This document shows, one piece after another, positions 12,198-22,329 of a stretch of 64,000 nt of DNA. The stretch spans positions 146,584 to 210,583 of the forward strand of contig JBBHKE010002273.1 of assembly GCA_037447655.1 (NCBI GenBank), in the 5' to 3' direction. Source of the DNA: Zygnema cylindricum (taxonomy: Eukaryota; Streptophyta; Zygnematophyceae; Zygnematales; Zygnemataceae). How positions within the stretch are numbered: the stretch's first letter is position 1; every line of letters starts with the position of its first letter. The position numbers and the translations under genes were made by a program. The notes beneath the pieces are model-generated. The model did no database searches, was not told where the DNA came from, and worked only from the letters and a program-made list of their open reading frames with translations.

Positions 12198-12910
12198 TTA
12201 TTTTTCACAATGCTTTCTTTTGACCATTTTTTGCATATGTTTTCTTCTACGGTTTATCCTTTGACTTCTACTTCTTTTCTTTGTTTTCTTAATAAATTTT
12301 GGTATTTTCTCAATTTTTGAAATTTTGTTTTCTTTTCCAATATTATAAACTTCCTCTCCTACTCCAATTTTCTGAACAATTTTCCTTTCTCCCTCTTTAA
12401 GTACAGTAATCTCCTCATGCAAATTATTTTCAGTTTCCACTTTTAATCGACCTTCACCTCCTCCAACTATTCTCACTTGAATAACCTCTTCCTCTTGCAA
12501 ATATTTATCAATCACCAATCTGTCATCGAAAAAATTGACAGAAACCAAATCCTTTTCTGTAACCCCTTTCTCCACTCCATTTTTGGTGGCAGCACATGTT
12601 TCCCTTCCTTTTTCATTTTCCATATTTAGAAAAATAACAGTCGGCAAGTATACAAATTCATCAACGGGAAGTGTAGCCCTTCGTGTAGGGGGTCGAACCC
12701 GATTGTCATCCCATCCATTTCGAAAATTTCCTGTGACACATGCACTTTTATAAAGTGGACATACTCTAAAAGTATGTCCTAAATCATTACAATAAAAACA
12801 ATTTTTTGATTTGCAACTTTTTCTATTTTTCTGAAATTGTGATCTAACACCCTGAAAGTTCCCCCAAGCCTTTTTATCATCCTCTTCTTCTAAAACAAAT
12901 CTGATTTCAA
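12198..12910 (-). pseudogene. Retroelement gag: zinc knuckle plus basic tail, truncated at its N-terminus
   Basis: One open frame on the minus strand, free of stops from about 12910 to 12198. It contains an acidic stretch (LEEEDDKKAWGNF) and a CCHC zinc knuckle (CFYCNDLGHTFRVC). About 190 further residues follow, ending in a strongly basic tail (KKTKKRSRSQRINRRRKH). No protease, integrase or RT follows. Instead the frame ends about 290 bp before a polypurine tract and LTR. The 5' part is cut off by a foreign LTR at 12912. This looks like a gag-only non-autonomous element, comparable in layout to 40498-45988. The tail is unrecognised. Confidence 0.6.
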
Positions 12911-12911
12911 A

Positions 12912-13277
12912 ACAACAAAAAGTACATCGGTCGTAGTACCTTTCGTACTCTACAGTCGTGTGATTGGTTATTACGTTACTAGATAGGGGTTGTGAGAGGG
13001 GATTAGGACTTAGAGAATTTGGTAGGTAGGGACCTCTATCCCTTAGAGAGTATTGTATAAACTTGGCATCTTTGCCACTTCATAACTTATCGGTTGGTTG
13101 GCCGTTTTTGGTGATTATTTTTGCTACACACTCAGGGGAGTCTTGACTACACATGGGAGCAGTCAAAATGTCAATTTGTTTGATTGGGTAGCGTTGGTTG
13201 TGGCTGAAATTGGGTTAGTTAAAAACTATCTAGAGGCTTCCTAAATTCTGTAGTCCAATGGAGGACACAAAATTGCA
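12912..13277 (+). repeat. 5' LTR (3' part only) of copia-type element B
   Basis: It aligns with the right third of the complete LTR at 13396-14398 (shared GTGATTGG, TAGATAGGGG, GGACTTAG, TTGTATAAA and CATCTTTGCCAC blocks). It ends in TTGCA directly before the PBS at 13278. The left part is missing at the junction with the minus-strand gag. A TATA-like TTGTATAAACT lies near 13052. The LTR end contains ATG (13254), which is in frame with gag. Confidence 0.75.
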
Positions 13278-13292
13278 GGTTATAGGCCCACC
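13278..13292 (+). promoter_or_regulatory. Primer-binding site of element B (half-tRNA type)
   Basis: GGTTATAGGCCCACC immediately follows the LTR end CA. It differs by one base from the PBS at 41686. Confidence 0.75.
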
Positions 13293-13395
13293 CTCTAAGA
13301 TGCCCACCTTTAATGGATCTGGGTTCATCTACTGGGAAGCCATGATGATGGGGGCTTTGTGCGAAAAATGATACCAGGGTATTGTCAGTGGACAA

Positions 13396-14398
13396 TGTTG
13401 AAATAACTAGTTTTTGGGTATTTTGTAGGTCTAAATAGATTAGCGGAAAAAGATAAGAAAAGTGCAGGCCGCCTGCCTCCATCTCTTTTCTCTTGCCCCT
13501 ATACTTGTTGTAGCCACTGAAAAAGAGAGAGAGAGTGATAGAGCCATGGCTGCCTCAGCTCCATAGGTAGGACTAAAGAGTGGTTTAAGTCACTCTCAAC
13601 AAAAGGTTGAGTTCGGCAGGACTCGAACCTCCTACCGGCAGAGAGCGGCGTAGCCGTTAGCTCTAACCAGTCTGTCATAGAATTCCGTTACAATACAAAG
13701 GGTTTGATATCTATTTAAACATGTGTATGGTATTGAAACTGATTAACTAAAATATGAACGAAGGAACATATAACTAGTTAAAGTTTAGTGCGGATGTCAA
13801 TTCGCATGAAACATATCAATCGGACTTTTGTTTCGACAGCTAAAATTCAATGTCAGATTTTATTCTACGGCATACATCGCTGCCGGGATCCTGGAATGGT
13901 TACTTTGGCGTTTATGGACGTAGCATGATCTATCGCCACGTGGAGGGATAAAATTTGGTATTAGGAATTTCGGGGAGCGTACGGACGAGTGAAAGGTTGA
14001 CACGCGTCCACTCAGTGGCCTTGTCGCACACAAGCTGTAGAGAAAGAACATAGGTCGTTGTTCTTTTTTGTACTTTACAATTATGTGATTGGGTCTTACA
14101 TTAGTAGATAGGGGTAGTGAGAGGGAAGTAGGACTTAGCATATTTTAAGACAGTCACATCTCTCTTGGGAGCTTTGTATAAATTGACATCTTTGCCACCT
14201 CATAACTTATCGGCTGGTTGGCTGTTTTTAGTGATTCCTTTTGCTACGGACTTAGGGAATTCCAAGCTTCACAAGGGTGCAGTCAAACTGTCAATTTGCT
14301 CTCTTGGGTAGCAGTGGTTGTGGCTTGAAGTGGGTTAGTTAGAATATATATAGAGGATTCTTGAATTCCGTAGTCCAATAAAAGGACAAAAAATTGCA
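13396..14398 (+). mobile_element. Solo LTR, 1003 bp, inserted in element B gag (TSD GACAA)
   Basis: It starts TGTTGAAATAAC and ends AAATTGCA. It is flanked by perfect 5-bp duplications GACAA at 13391-13395 and 14399-14403. The LTR body contains an antisense tRNA-like block with an exact pol III B-box on the minus strand (GGTTCGAGTCC, 13618-13628) and a TATA-like TTGTATAAAT near 14176. It belongs to the same family as the host element's LTR. The ATG found in the LTR of B is ATA here. Confidence 0.92.
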
Positions 14399-15489
14399 GA
14401 CAAGTGAAACGTCCACCTCAAGGAACTCCACTACGGTTTGGTGGAATAAGGTTTTCTGCAGCAACACCTGTTGTGACAGAGGAGGCAGATGATAACGACA
14501 ACACCGTGTCTGAAAAGGGGAATGAGAAGGAGACACCTCTTGCTCCTATTACCATGGCATCGGAGCGGCGGCCGTGAAGACCGTGGAGAACGATACCCAA
14601 ACGGGGGAAGACATCAACATGGTTGCCAAAAACTTCATTGTAAGACACCTCGCTCAGGCCTTGGCAACCCCCCATCTTAACATTTACAAGGCCAAGGAGT
14701 TGTGGGTGAGTAGGGTGGAAATCTATAGAGCTGGTACTATTCAAGAGCTCCAGTTGGCCGAACAAATGTAAAGGAATCATACTTACAAAGGGGGAAAGAT
14801 GTTAGACTATTGTAATGATCTCTCTTGTTTGTATATGAAGATGGAGAGTGCTAGGTGGACAGGTACAAAAAATATGAAAGTTAACACTCTCATGATGAAG
14901 CTACCTGACGAGTATGAAAATATAGTGTACCGAGTATAAGAAATGACTGACATTTCATGGAAGTCGAACATTGTGGTCCGGATGATACTTGTGCAGGAAA
15001 ACACAATAGAGATTACGAGGGGGGGAAAGAGCATCCAAGCTCTGGCTGCAGGAGGAAACCGCTGGGGGAAGGATCCGAAGAAACCATTCAAAGGAGAGAG
15101 AGATCATTTTGGAGGACCGAGCCCCCCAAAGGGTCTTTGTCACTTTTGCAAAAAGCCGAGACACTTCACAACGGATTGTGTCAAGCTGTGGGAGGTGAGG
15201 CTCATAGAGAACCGTGGAGGGGGTCCTTCTAGAGGGAAGAAGAAGGCACTTGTGGTCACAAAAGTGAGAGGAGAGACCGAGGACGAGTCCTTTGAGGAGG
15301 AGGATGGGGAGCTTTTTTTTGACGAGAGTTTGGAAGAGAAGGAGATCCCTCGGAAACAGAAGTGTGCTTTGGAGCAATTCGGAAAGCTCCATAGGAAGGA
15401 TGGATCTTTGACTCAAGTGCATCTATGCATATGTGTCGTGATAAGCATCTCTTTGCTAAGCTAAGAAAAATCCCTACTGTAGAGATAGA

Positions 15490-16850
15490 GTATGGGATGG
15501 GAGAGTGGTTAGAACAGATCTAGTGGAGTCGCTAGATCTGAAAGTCTTAGTGGAGGGAAAGACTTCTATACTCAACTTCTCAGATGTACTCTACTTTCCT
15601 TAGTTGAGTAAAAATCTTGTCTCTAGGTCTGTGTTAGATGACAAAAAGTATGATACCTTCACTAGAAAGGGAGTCTTTACAGCTAAGTATGGGGATGAAG
15701 TATACTTCACGGCAGATAAGGGTATCCAAGGAATGTTTAGGCTTAACTTGAGTAATGAATAGAAAAATGCTTACTATGATGGTATTCCAAAGTTGATGAT
15801 TTGGCATAAGCGATTGGGGCATGTGCATTTTGATAGGTTGAGGGAAATTAAAAAGCTCGGTATAGTAGAAGGCATTCAATTTGGGGTTAATAAAATGATG
15901 GATCATTATAGTGGCTGTGCTCAAGGTAAGGCTCACAGACTTCCCTTTCCTAAAGCCACCACATATAGTCGTGAGAAAGTGCTAGATGTGGTCCACATAG
16001 ATATCTTGGGACCAACAAAAGTACCTTCGGTTAGAGGAAAGAGGTTTATGTTGACAATTACCAATGAAAGGTCTAGAACCTCTAGAGTCTTCTTCTTAAA
16101 AACAAAGTATGAAACACCAACTTACTTCAAAAAATATAAAGCCTGGAGTTAGAAGTCGCATGGAACCCCCAATAAGAGAATAATAAGTGATAATGGGGGA
16201 GAATATACCTCTAACTTGTTTGAGGAATATTTGAGAGATAAGGGAGTTCAGCACCAGAAAACTATACTATATAACCCGGAACAAAATGGGGTAGTTGAAA
16301 GATTGAACCGAACACTAGGAGATAGTGGATGTAGTATGTTGGCTAACAAGAAAATAGGAAAGAGATTTTGGGCAGAAGCCATGAACTGTGCCAACTACAT
16401 AAAGAATAGAGTCTTTACCTCAGCTGTAAAGGAAACGACACCTTATGAGAGATGGGTTGGAAGGAAACCAGATATCTCTCACCTTAAAGTATTCGCTAGC
16501 CAAGTTAATAGTCTTGACACGGATAGGAAAAACTGGAAACTACATGTTAAGGGAAAACTTGGATACTTTGTAGGATATGATGAGAATGTCAAGGTATATA
16601 AAGTCTATGACATAGCAAAGAGAGATATATATATTTTGTCAATCACCTAGTTGTCATGGATGAAGGGAAGTCATTTGACCCCTATAAATATACTAAGAAG
16701 ATAAGAATCAGATTTGAGTCCTAAGGTGAGGAGGATTCTATCTTTCCTGAAAGGGACATGAGTGAAACAGGAATTGCAAATTGAAGGGAGATCGAAGATA
16801 CAAGAAATCCACCATAAACCTCACATTATTCTATGGACTTCTAAGAGACA
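15490..16850 (+). pseudogene. Element B protease linker and integrase
   Basis: The nearly continuous frame encodes the copia linker (SDVLYFP, then LSKNLVSRSVLD). It then encodes the integrase HHCC region (WHKRLGHVHFDRL, then CAQGKAHRLPFP) and the catalytic core (HIDILGP, ISDNGGEYTS, NPEQNGVVERLNR), followed by FWAEAMNCANYIKNR and GYFVGYDEN. Its first Cys pair is incomplete (SGCAQ). Stops occur near 15601, 15760, 16150 and 16648. The sequence runs into an assembly gap before the RT would start. Confidence 0.85.
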
Positions 16851-16854
16851 AAAG

Positions 16855-16864
16855 NNNNNNNNNN
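16855..16864. other. Assembly gap (10 N)
   Basis: Ten Ns separate the plus-strand integrase end of element B from the minus-strand RT of element A. The true gap size is unknown, and the two sides may not be adjacent in the genome. Confidence 0.99.
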
Positions 16865-17665
16865 CTTCTCCTCCACATATACTCGAAACATGTCCCTACC
16901 TTCTCCCCGAATATACACTCCACAATCTGCAGTAAGCCTCCTAAATCCCAAAATTAGTAAGACCTTGTGAAGCTTATGGTTCCATGTTCTTGGTGCCTGC
17001 TTCAAACCATACAAAGCTTTCCACAACCTCCATACTTTTCCATTCTTTCCAGGAACTCCTTCTGGAATTTTCATATACACCTCCTCTTCTAATTCTCCAT
17101 TTAAGAAAGCTGTCTCTACATCCATCTGTTGGATATGCATTCCTTCCGCCGCCGCCATTGCAATAATTGCTCGCAAAGAATCAAACTTAACCACAGGAGC
17201 AAAAGTCTCAAAATAATCAATACCCTCCTTTTTGCTGAAAGCCTTTACATACTAACCGCGCCTTATACTTAAGAATTTCTCCCGAAGCTCCCGTCTTTGT
17301 CTTAAAAACCCACTTTGAGTCAATCGCCTTCTTACCAACCGGTAAATCTACCTTTTCAAAACACCCATTCGATTTTACATAATTAAATTCTTTGATAAAC
17401 ACCGGTTTCCACTTCTCCTCCCATTCGTCCGAGTCTCGAGCCTCTTGGTATGATTGAGGATCCGCTGGACGATTTTTTGTAATTGCCTTTCATAAGAGAA
17501 AGGATTCCGCCCTTCCTTCTCTAATTTCGGAAATTGCCCTCTAGTAGCTAGTTTGCTTTTTATATGACTGTCCAAGTGAAAATCGTTCTGGTGCCTTCCC
17601 TTTAGTGGATTTTTTACTTCTCCGTACGTCATCTGCAAATTCTTTATCCGAATCACTACTCTCAA
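16865..17665 (-). pseudogene. Element A reverse transcriptase (RVT_2), truncated by the gap
   Basis: Minus-strand frames encode KKAIDSKWVFKTKTGASGEI, KARLVCKGFQQ, MDVETAFLNGELEEEVYMKIPEGV and WRLWKALYGLKQAPRTWN, then VYVEEK beside the Ns. The normal catalytic box is YVDD, so both Asp read as Glu here, at the last bases before the gap. Frames are broken near 17210 and 17390. The C-terminal RT and RNase H are missing. Confidence 0.85.
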
Positions 17666-17795
17666 TCTTGTTATCGCCCTCCTTCTCTAGGGTTGTCTCT
17701 TCTGATGTCACGTTGTCAATGCCTGTGGGTGATTCTCTGGTGACCTTGTCTCCTTGTGATTTGGTGCCGCTAAGCTTAGGTGTCGAAACTTTCTC

Positions 17796-19215
17796 TTAAG
17801 GTTTCTCTACAAATCGCACCTGTTTCTTCGTCCCTACCTCTGACAAAACTTCGTCCTCTTCCTCCTCCTCTCCAGTGAACTTCTCATAATGACTTTTCTC
17901 CTCATAATCTTCAGCTCGTTTGGACTCATTAGCTCCCTTCACCATCCATTCCAAATTCTCATTAAACTCCACATTTCTAGACTCTTTAACCCTTATAGTG
18001 ACTGGGTTGTAAATCCTATAGTGCATTGAGTTCTCACTATATCCCACAAAATATCCTTCCCATGACCGTGTAGCAAACTTTCCCTCCCGATTTCTTTCCT
18101 CTATGTATCCCATAGCCTCATATCCCCAAATCCTTAAGTGTTTTACCGTAGGTATTTGTCCACTCCAAAGTTCCTCTGCTGTTTTGTTGCCCAAAGCAGA
18201 GTTTATTCTCGTGTTGGTAATATGGTTAGCTGCCGTGATTGCTTCTCCCCAAAGACGATGTGTGAGTTTTGTCATACGGAGCATGGCTCGCACCATCTCT
18301 TCCAATGTCCGGTTTTTCCTTTTTGCTCTTCCATTCGGTTGTGGGGAATAAAGAGTCGTGAAATGCTGCTTAATCCCCGTCTCTTTACAATAATCTGTGA
18401 AAGCAAGAAATTCACCTCCGCGGTCCGAGCGTACCGCCTTTACCTGCCTCCCACTTTCCCTCTCAGCTATAACCACAGTCTTTAAATGTTTCAAGAGCGT
18501 CTGACTTAGCTTTTAAAAGATATACCCATGTCTTCCTGCTGAAATCATCATCTATCACCATAATGTATTTATTTTTTCCAATGGTTTTTAGATGTGTGTC
18601 CCCACAAAGATCTACATGGACTAGATCTAGAGGGGCATTCGCTTTGAATTGCAAATCTTTCACTGGATGAGGCTTCCTTTTATGCTTCCCTTTTGTGCAT
18701 CCACCACATCTTATAACCTTTTCTCCTGTTGCTACATCTAGTCCTCGAACTGCCCTATTACAAATCATCTATTTAATGTTATTCTGTGAAGTGTGACACA
18801 TACGATGGTGCCACAACGTGAGGTCCTCCTTGTTGACCTCTGCTGAATGGAGATGACCTTCTTCATCCGCCGTCCTATTTTCAAGTTTTCTCCAAATCAA
18901 CCTACTTTGCATATTTTCAAACACAATGCCTTCTGCAAATGACCCTATTTTACTACTCAAAATGATTCTACCTCCTTCCAAGCATGTGGCTCTTCCTTCT
19001 TCCTTTTGAAGTTGTGGGACACTTAAGTGATTAATGCACCCCCCCGGATTATAAAGCACTTTGTTAAAGCGTACTCTATTGAATCTAGTTTTACCTTCCT
19101 TATCTTGTGTTGGTAGATCCAACCGTACTGTTTCCACTATATCAATGACTATCATCGAACCATTAGCCACTATGATGGATTTTGGTATCGTCAGTTTTCT
19201 AATGTCACTGAATAG
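17796..19215 (-). pseudogene. Element A pre-integrase and integrase
   Basis: 19170-18769 encodes the linker and the first zinc-binding pair (NKVLYNPGGCINHLSVPQL, then LWHHRMCHTS). 18768-18463 carries CGGCTKGKHKRKPH and HVDLCGDT. 18494-17796 carries VRSDRGGEFLAF, SPQPNGRAKRKNR, the LWGEAITAANHITN region and a long acidic C-terminal linker. One frame break lies near 18470, and a stop near 18768 interrupts the zinc domain. Protein similarity to the element at 29411-34853 is obvious (shared RGLD.A.GEKV..CGGC). Confidence 0.85.
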
Positions 19216-20605
19216 TCATGGATCTAAACACATGTGATGTGTAGCACCTGAATCTATGATCCAACAGTTAAAATTTCCCTTACTCTCCTTGCCTCGTGTG
19301 TGAAATAAGATATTCTTGTTCTTTTTTTGTGATTCCTCGATAAGTGAAACGAAAAATTCTTGATCCTGTCCCATTGGCCCATCCCCAACAAAATCCCCTC
19401 TACTTGATGAACCAATTCCTCTACTTCCTTCGCCTCTAAATTGTCCCCCTCCCTGATTGTTTCCCTTGTTTTGATAACTTCCGCGACCAGTGTGTCCCCA
19501 TTTATGACAAACGTTACACTGTTTACTTTTGTCTGGGCATTCAAAAGAGCCATGCCCAATCTCGTTACAATTGTAACAAGTCATATGAGAGGTATCACGT
19601 TCATATGAGCCTCTCCCTGGGCCCTGTGACCTGCCTCCTCGTCCACGATGTCCACCTCCTCTCCCCCTAGATCCCCTAAAGCTGTAAGCTCCTCCGTCAT
19701 CCTCATTTTGATAACTTTGATAGGATGACCCCTTGTTTTCCTCTTTCGGTGTTGCTTTCTCCTTCTCCGTACTATTCAAGTGATTGATAGCGTATGCCAT
19801 TGTTGGTTTCTCTCGCCCCTTGATAACCTCCTTTGCTACCGCAAACTTGCTTGGAAGACTCCTCATAATGACAAACAATCTTTCTTTTTTTGTAGGAAAG
19901 TTATTGAGTGAGTTAAGTCGTTCTATGATGACGTTAAACCTTTTGACTCCATCATCAATGGACTCATTCTCCTTCATTCTAAACCCTATATATTTTTCAA
20001 AGAGATAAATTTTTATTTGCCTCTAACCTTTTTTCAAACGCATTTTGCAAAATGGTCCAACAATCAAAAGCCCTATCATGAGTTAGAAGGTGTTCATGCA
20101 TAGAACTAGCACAACTTTGTATAAGTGCAGTGGAGGCCGCCATATCTTTCTTGTCCCACTTATGTGCTCCGGCTGGATCCACGGAATGATCCGGTTGTGT
20201 TTCTTCCCCGATAAAGATGTCCCAAATTTTTTTCTGTGTGAATGCTCCTCGAATGTATCTCTTCCAAATTGCATAGTAGGAACCCGTGAAGACGATGGTT
20301 TTATTAAACACTTTAAACTCATCATCTTCCCTCTCCTCCTCTTCCTCATAAAGTTTAGATTTCCCTTTTTTTTTCTTTATTTTCTTAGAGTTGCGTGAAT
20401 CTCCAATTACTCCTCCATCTCCATCATCTTCTTATGTTTTGAGAAACTCTTGAAAGCCTTCAAACGTTCCTTTGTCCATCTTCACATTCTTCTCCCCCCA
20501 TTCGTCATACTCATCATATTGTGTCCCAGTAACTCCACCTCCACTAACTCCCCCACTAGCTCCTCCACTAGGTTCCGCCGGAGATTTCCCTTTGTCCGCC
20601 ATACC
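19216..20605 (-). pseudogene. Element A gag and protease start
   Basis: Gag begins near 20602 (MADKGKSPAEPSGG). It continues through FTGSYYAIWKRYIRGAF (near 20270) and a helix region, with breaks near 20430 and 19990. The 19977-19216 frame encodes a Gly/Arg-rich region and a CCHC knuckle (CYNCNEIGHGSFEC). A second knuckle has lost its last Cys (CNVCHKWGHTGRGS). The protease active site WIIDSGATHHMC follows. Confidence 0.85.
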
Positions 20606-20626
20606 GGCAAGTGTTGCCAATAACCC

Positions 20627-20638
20627 GCTTCGATACCA
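20627..20638 (-). promoter_or_regulatory. Primer-binding site of element A (tRNA 3'-end type)
   Basis: The minus strand reads TGGTATCGAAGC two bases from the LTR end. It starts with the complement of a tRNA CCA end and resembles the common plant initiator tRNA-Met PBS TGGTATCAGAGC. The same 12 bases occur at 34191-34202. Confidence 0.7.
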
Positions 20639-20640
20639 AT

Positions 20641-21165
20641 TGAAAGATTACAAACCAAATAAAATACACACACAACAATGGTGTTCCTCCAAAAACATTC
20701 AATATATTAAGCACAATGAAAATACAACTTCTTTACTTCATCCCTTTTACTTCTAACCTTTCTACGCCTCCTTAACAAGCTACACCTCTAAAATATAATT
20801 CTACCACGATTTCTCAACTAATATATATATATATAGGTACACGACTAGAAACGCGTAAGAGTCAACGTAGTGAAATGAACGACCGACAAGTTTAACCGAC
20901 TTGAACAACATGGTGCGACTAGGAAAGTCAACCGCGAACGAACTTGAATCACACGGTACAACTTGAACTTACGTGAACCGAAACTACCAAGCAATTTCCA
21001 CGTCACTTTTATAGTACTGTTCAAACATACGGGAAACGAAATGAACATTTGATTTCTACGTCACTTCAAATATCCAGCGACGAAACTACTTCATCGCTCG
21101 TCGTCGCTACTTTAGACACGAGAATGACTCGTCGTTAAAAGAGTTCTCAGAACCATATCCTAACA
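20641..21165 (-). repeat. 5' LTR of element A, 525 bp
   Basis: On the + strand it runs from TGAAAGATTACA to ATCCTAACA, so on the minus strand it has TG..CA ends. It lies directly upstream of the PBS. The partner LTR is lost at the assembly gap. Confidence 0.75.
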
Positions 21166-21350
21166 TTAAGTGTGAGCTCTAAGTGAGCTGTGTTGTAAGC
21201 CTAAGTGGCTTTTGTATTACTAAGTATAAGCTGGTCAAAGTTCATCATTTGTGTGGTAATTTTTGGGTTGCCTTTTGCTGAATTAAATAGGTGACTCTGG
21301 AGCTTCTAGTAGTGTCCCTTTTGCTCTGTCCCTGGTTCTACAGAGCAGCA
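21166..21350 (+). repeat. 3' fragment of the 5' LTR of element D
   Basis: It ends CAGCA directly before the PBS at 21351. Only the last 185 bases remain, cut by element A. No second LTR is present. Confidence 0.55.
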
Positions 21351-22110
21351 GGTTATGGGCCCACAGCCCAGAGTACCTAGGTTTGATGGAGACAACTACT
21401 TATACTTTGGTTCTACAGAGCAGCAGGTTATGGGCCCACAGCCTAGAGTACCTAGGTTTGATGAAGACAACTACTTATACTGTAGAGGAATCATGAAGCT
21501 CTACTTTGTCGAAAGAGAACTCATAAAAGTGGTGGATGGTTCCTTTGCCAAAACATATCCTAAGTGGAGCAAAATGAATACAAAGTGTATCAGTGCACTC
21601 ATGCAAGCACTATCTTTGGAAATCGGGATGGCACATATTCAGATGGACAAGGCGAAAGAAATTTGGGGATCCTTGGAAGATATGTATCAACAGACGAATG
21701 TTTTGTGACAAATGATAATTGCTACAAGTATTTTTGAGTATAAGTACAATGGTGGTCACATCTCAGATTATTGTTATGGTCTTAGGAAGTTGTTTTTAAA
21801 AAATGCATGCTCAGGAGGTGTTTTTCTTGTTGCACAACAAGCCATGTTGCTTATGAGAGTTTTACATGAGGAATATAAAGGGGCCTCAGATGCACTAAAG
21901 AAAATAGATTAATCATCTTGGAACCTAACAATGGCAATTCAACTAGTGTTACAAGAAGAATCTACTAATCTAGCAATGAAGGGAAGCGAAACAGGTCAAG
22001 TATTAAACACTCAGTTTCAGAATAGAAATCAGTATCACGTAGTTCAACTTACAACCCAGGGGCCTGTTTTTATTGTTTTAACAAGGATCATTTGGTACAA
22101 GAATGTCTAC
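21351..22110 (+). pseudogene. Element D gag, starting inside the PBS
   Basis: The PBS GGTTATGGGCCCACA (21351-21365) contains the first in-frame Met codon (21355). Upstream, the LTR frame is closed by TAG and has no ATG. A 75-bp in-frame tandem duplication repeats LTR end, PBS and gag start (second PBS at 21426). Gag continues with PRVPRFDEDNYLYC and the helix region, with in-frame stops at 21706 and 21910. It ends with a CCHC knuckle (CFYCFNKDHLVQEC, about 22064-22105). It is a copia-type capsid protein and not functional. Confidence 0.8.
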
Positions 22111-22329
22111 TTTTGAAAAAGGACACTTTGACAGAAAACTTTCACGAAGGATTGAACAACATCCGGCGTCCTTCCAACAAAGGGAAACCCTAAGGCATCC
22201 GTTTTTTCTGCCGAAAAGGAGAATATCTTAGAGGAAAGAGGAGATAAAGGTGACAAACATATTAGCAATTTTCCAATTGTGAGAGGAAAAGAAATGTTTG
22301 CTATGACAAGTGCAAGATTTGGACCAAAA

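Larger units (their letters stand above)
13254..15464 (+). pseudogene. Element B gag, split by a solo LTR
   Basis: The frame begins at ATG 13254 inside the LTR, crosses the PBS and encodes VIGPPSKMPTFNGSGFIYWE up to 13390. It resumes after the solo LTR at 14399 (VKRPPQGTPLRFGG) and, after a frameshift near 14570, runs from 14574 to 15464 with stops at 14769 and 14937. It contains the usual gag helix region (LMMKLPDEYENIVYRV), a basic stretch and a CCHC knuckle (CHFCKKPRHFTTDC, about 15139-15180), then an acidic tail. It is closely similar to the gag at 41666. It is a dead copy, and the insertion falls in the codons between GIVSGQ and VKRPP. Confidence 0.8.

Noticed and set aside
13601-13690. 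A true tRNA gene on the minus strand
   Set aside because: The B-box and T-arm look right, but no matching acceptor stem and no convincing anticodon arm; the block lies inside an LTR and is repeated in the other LTRs. Reported as a tRNA-like module instead.
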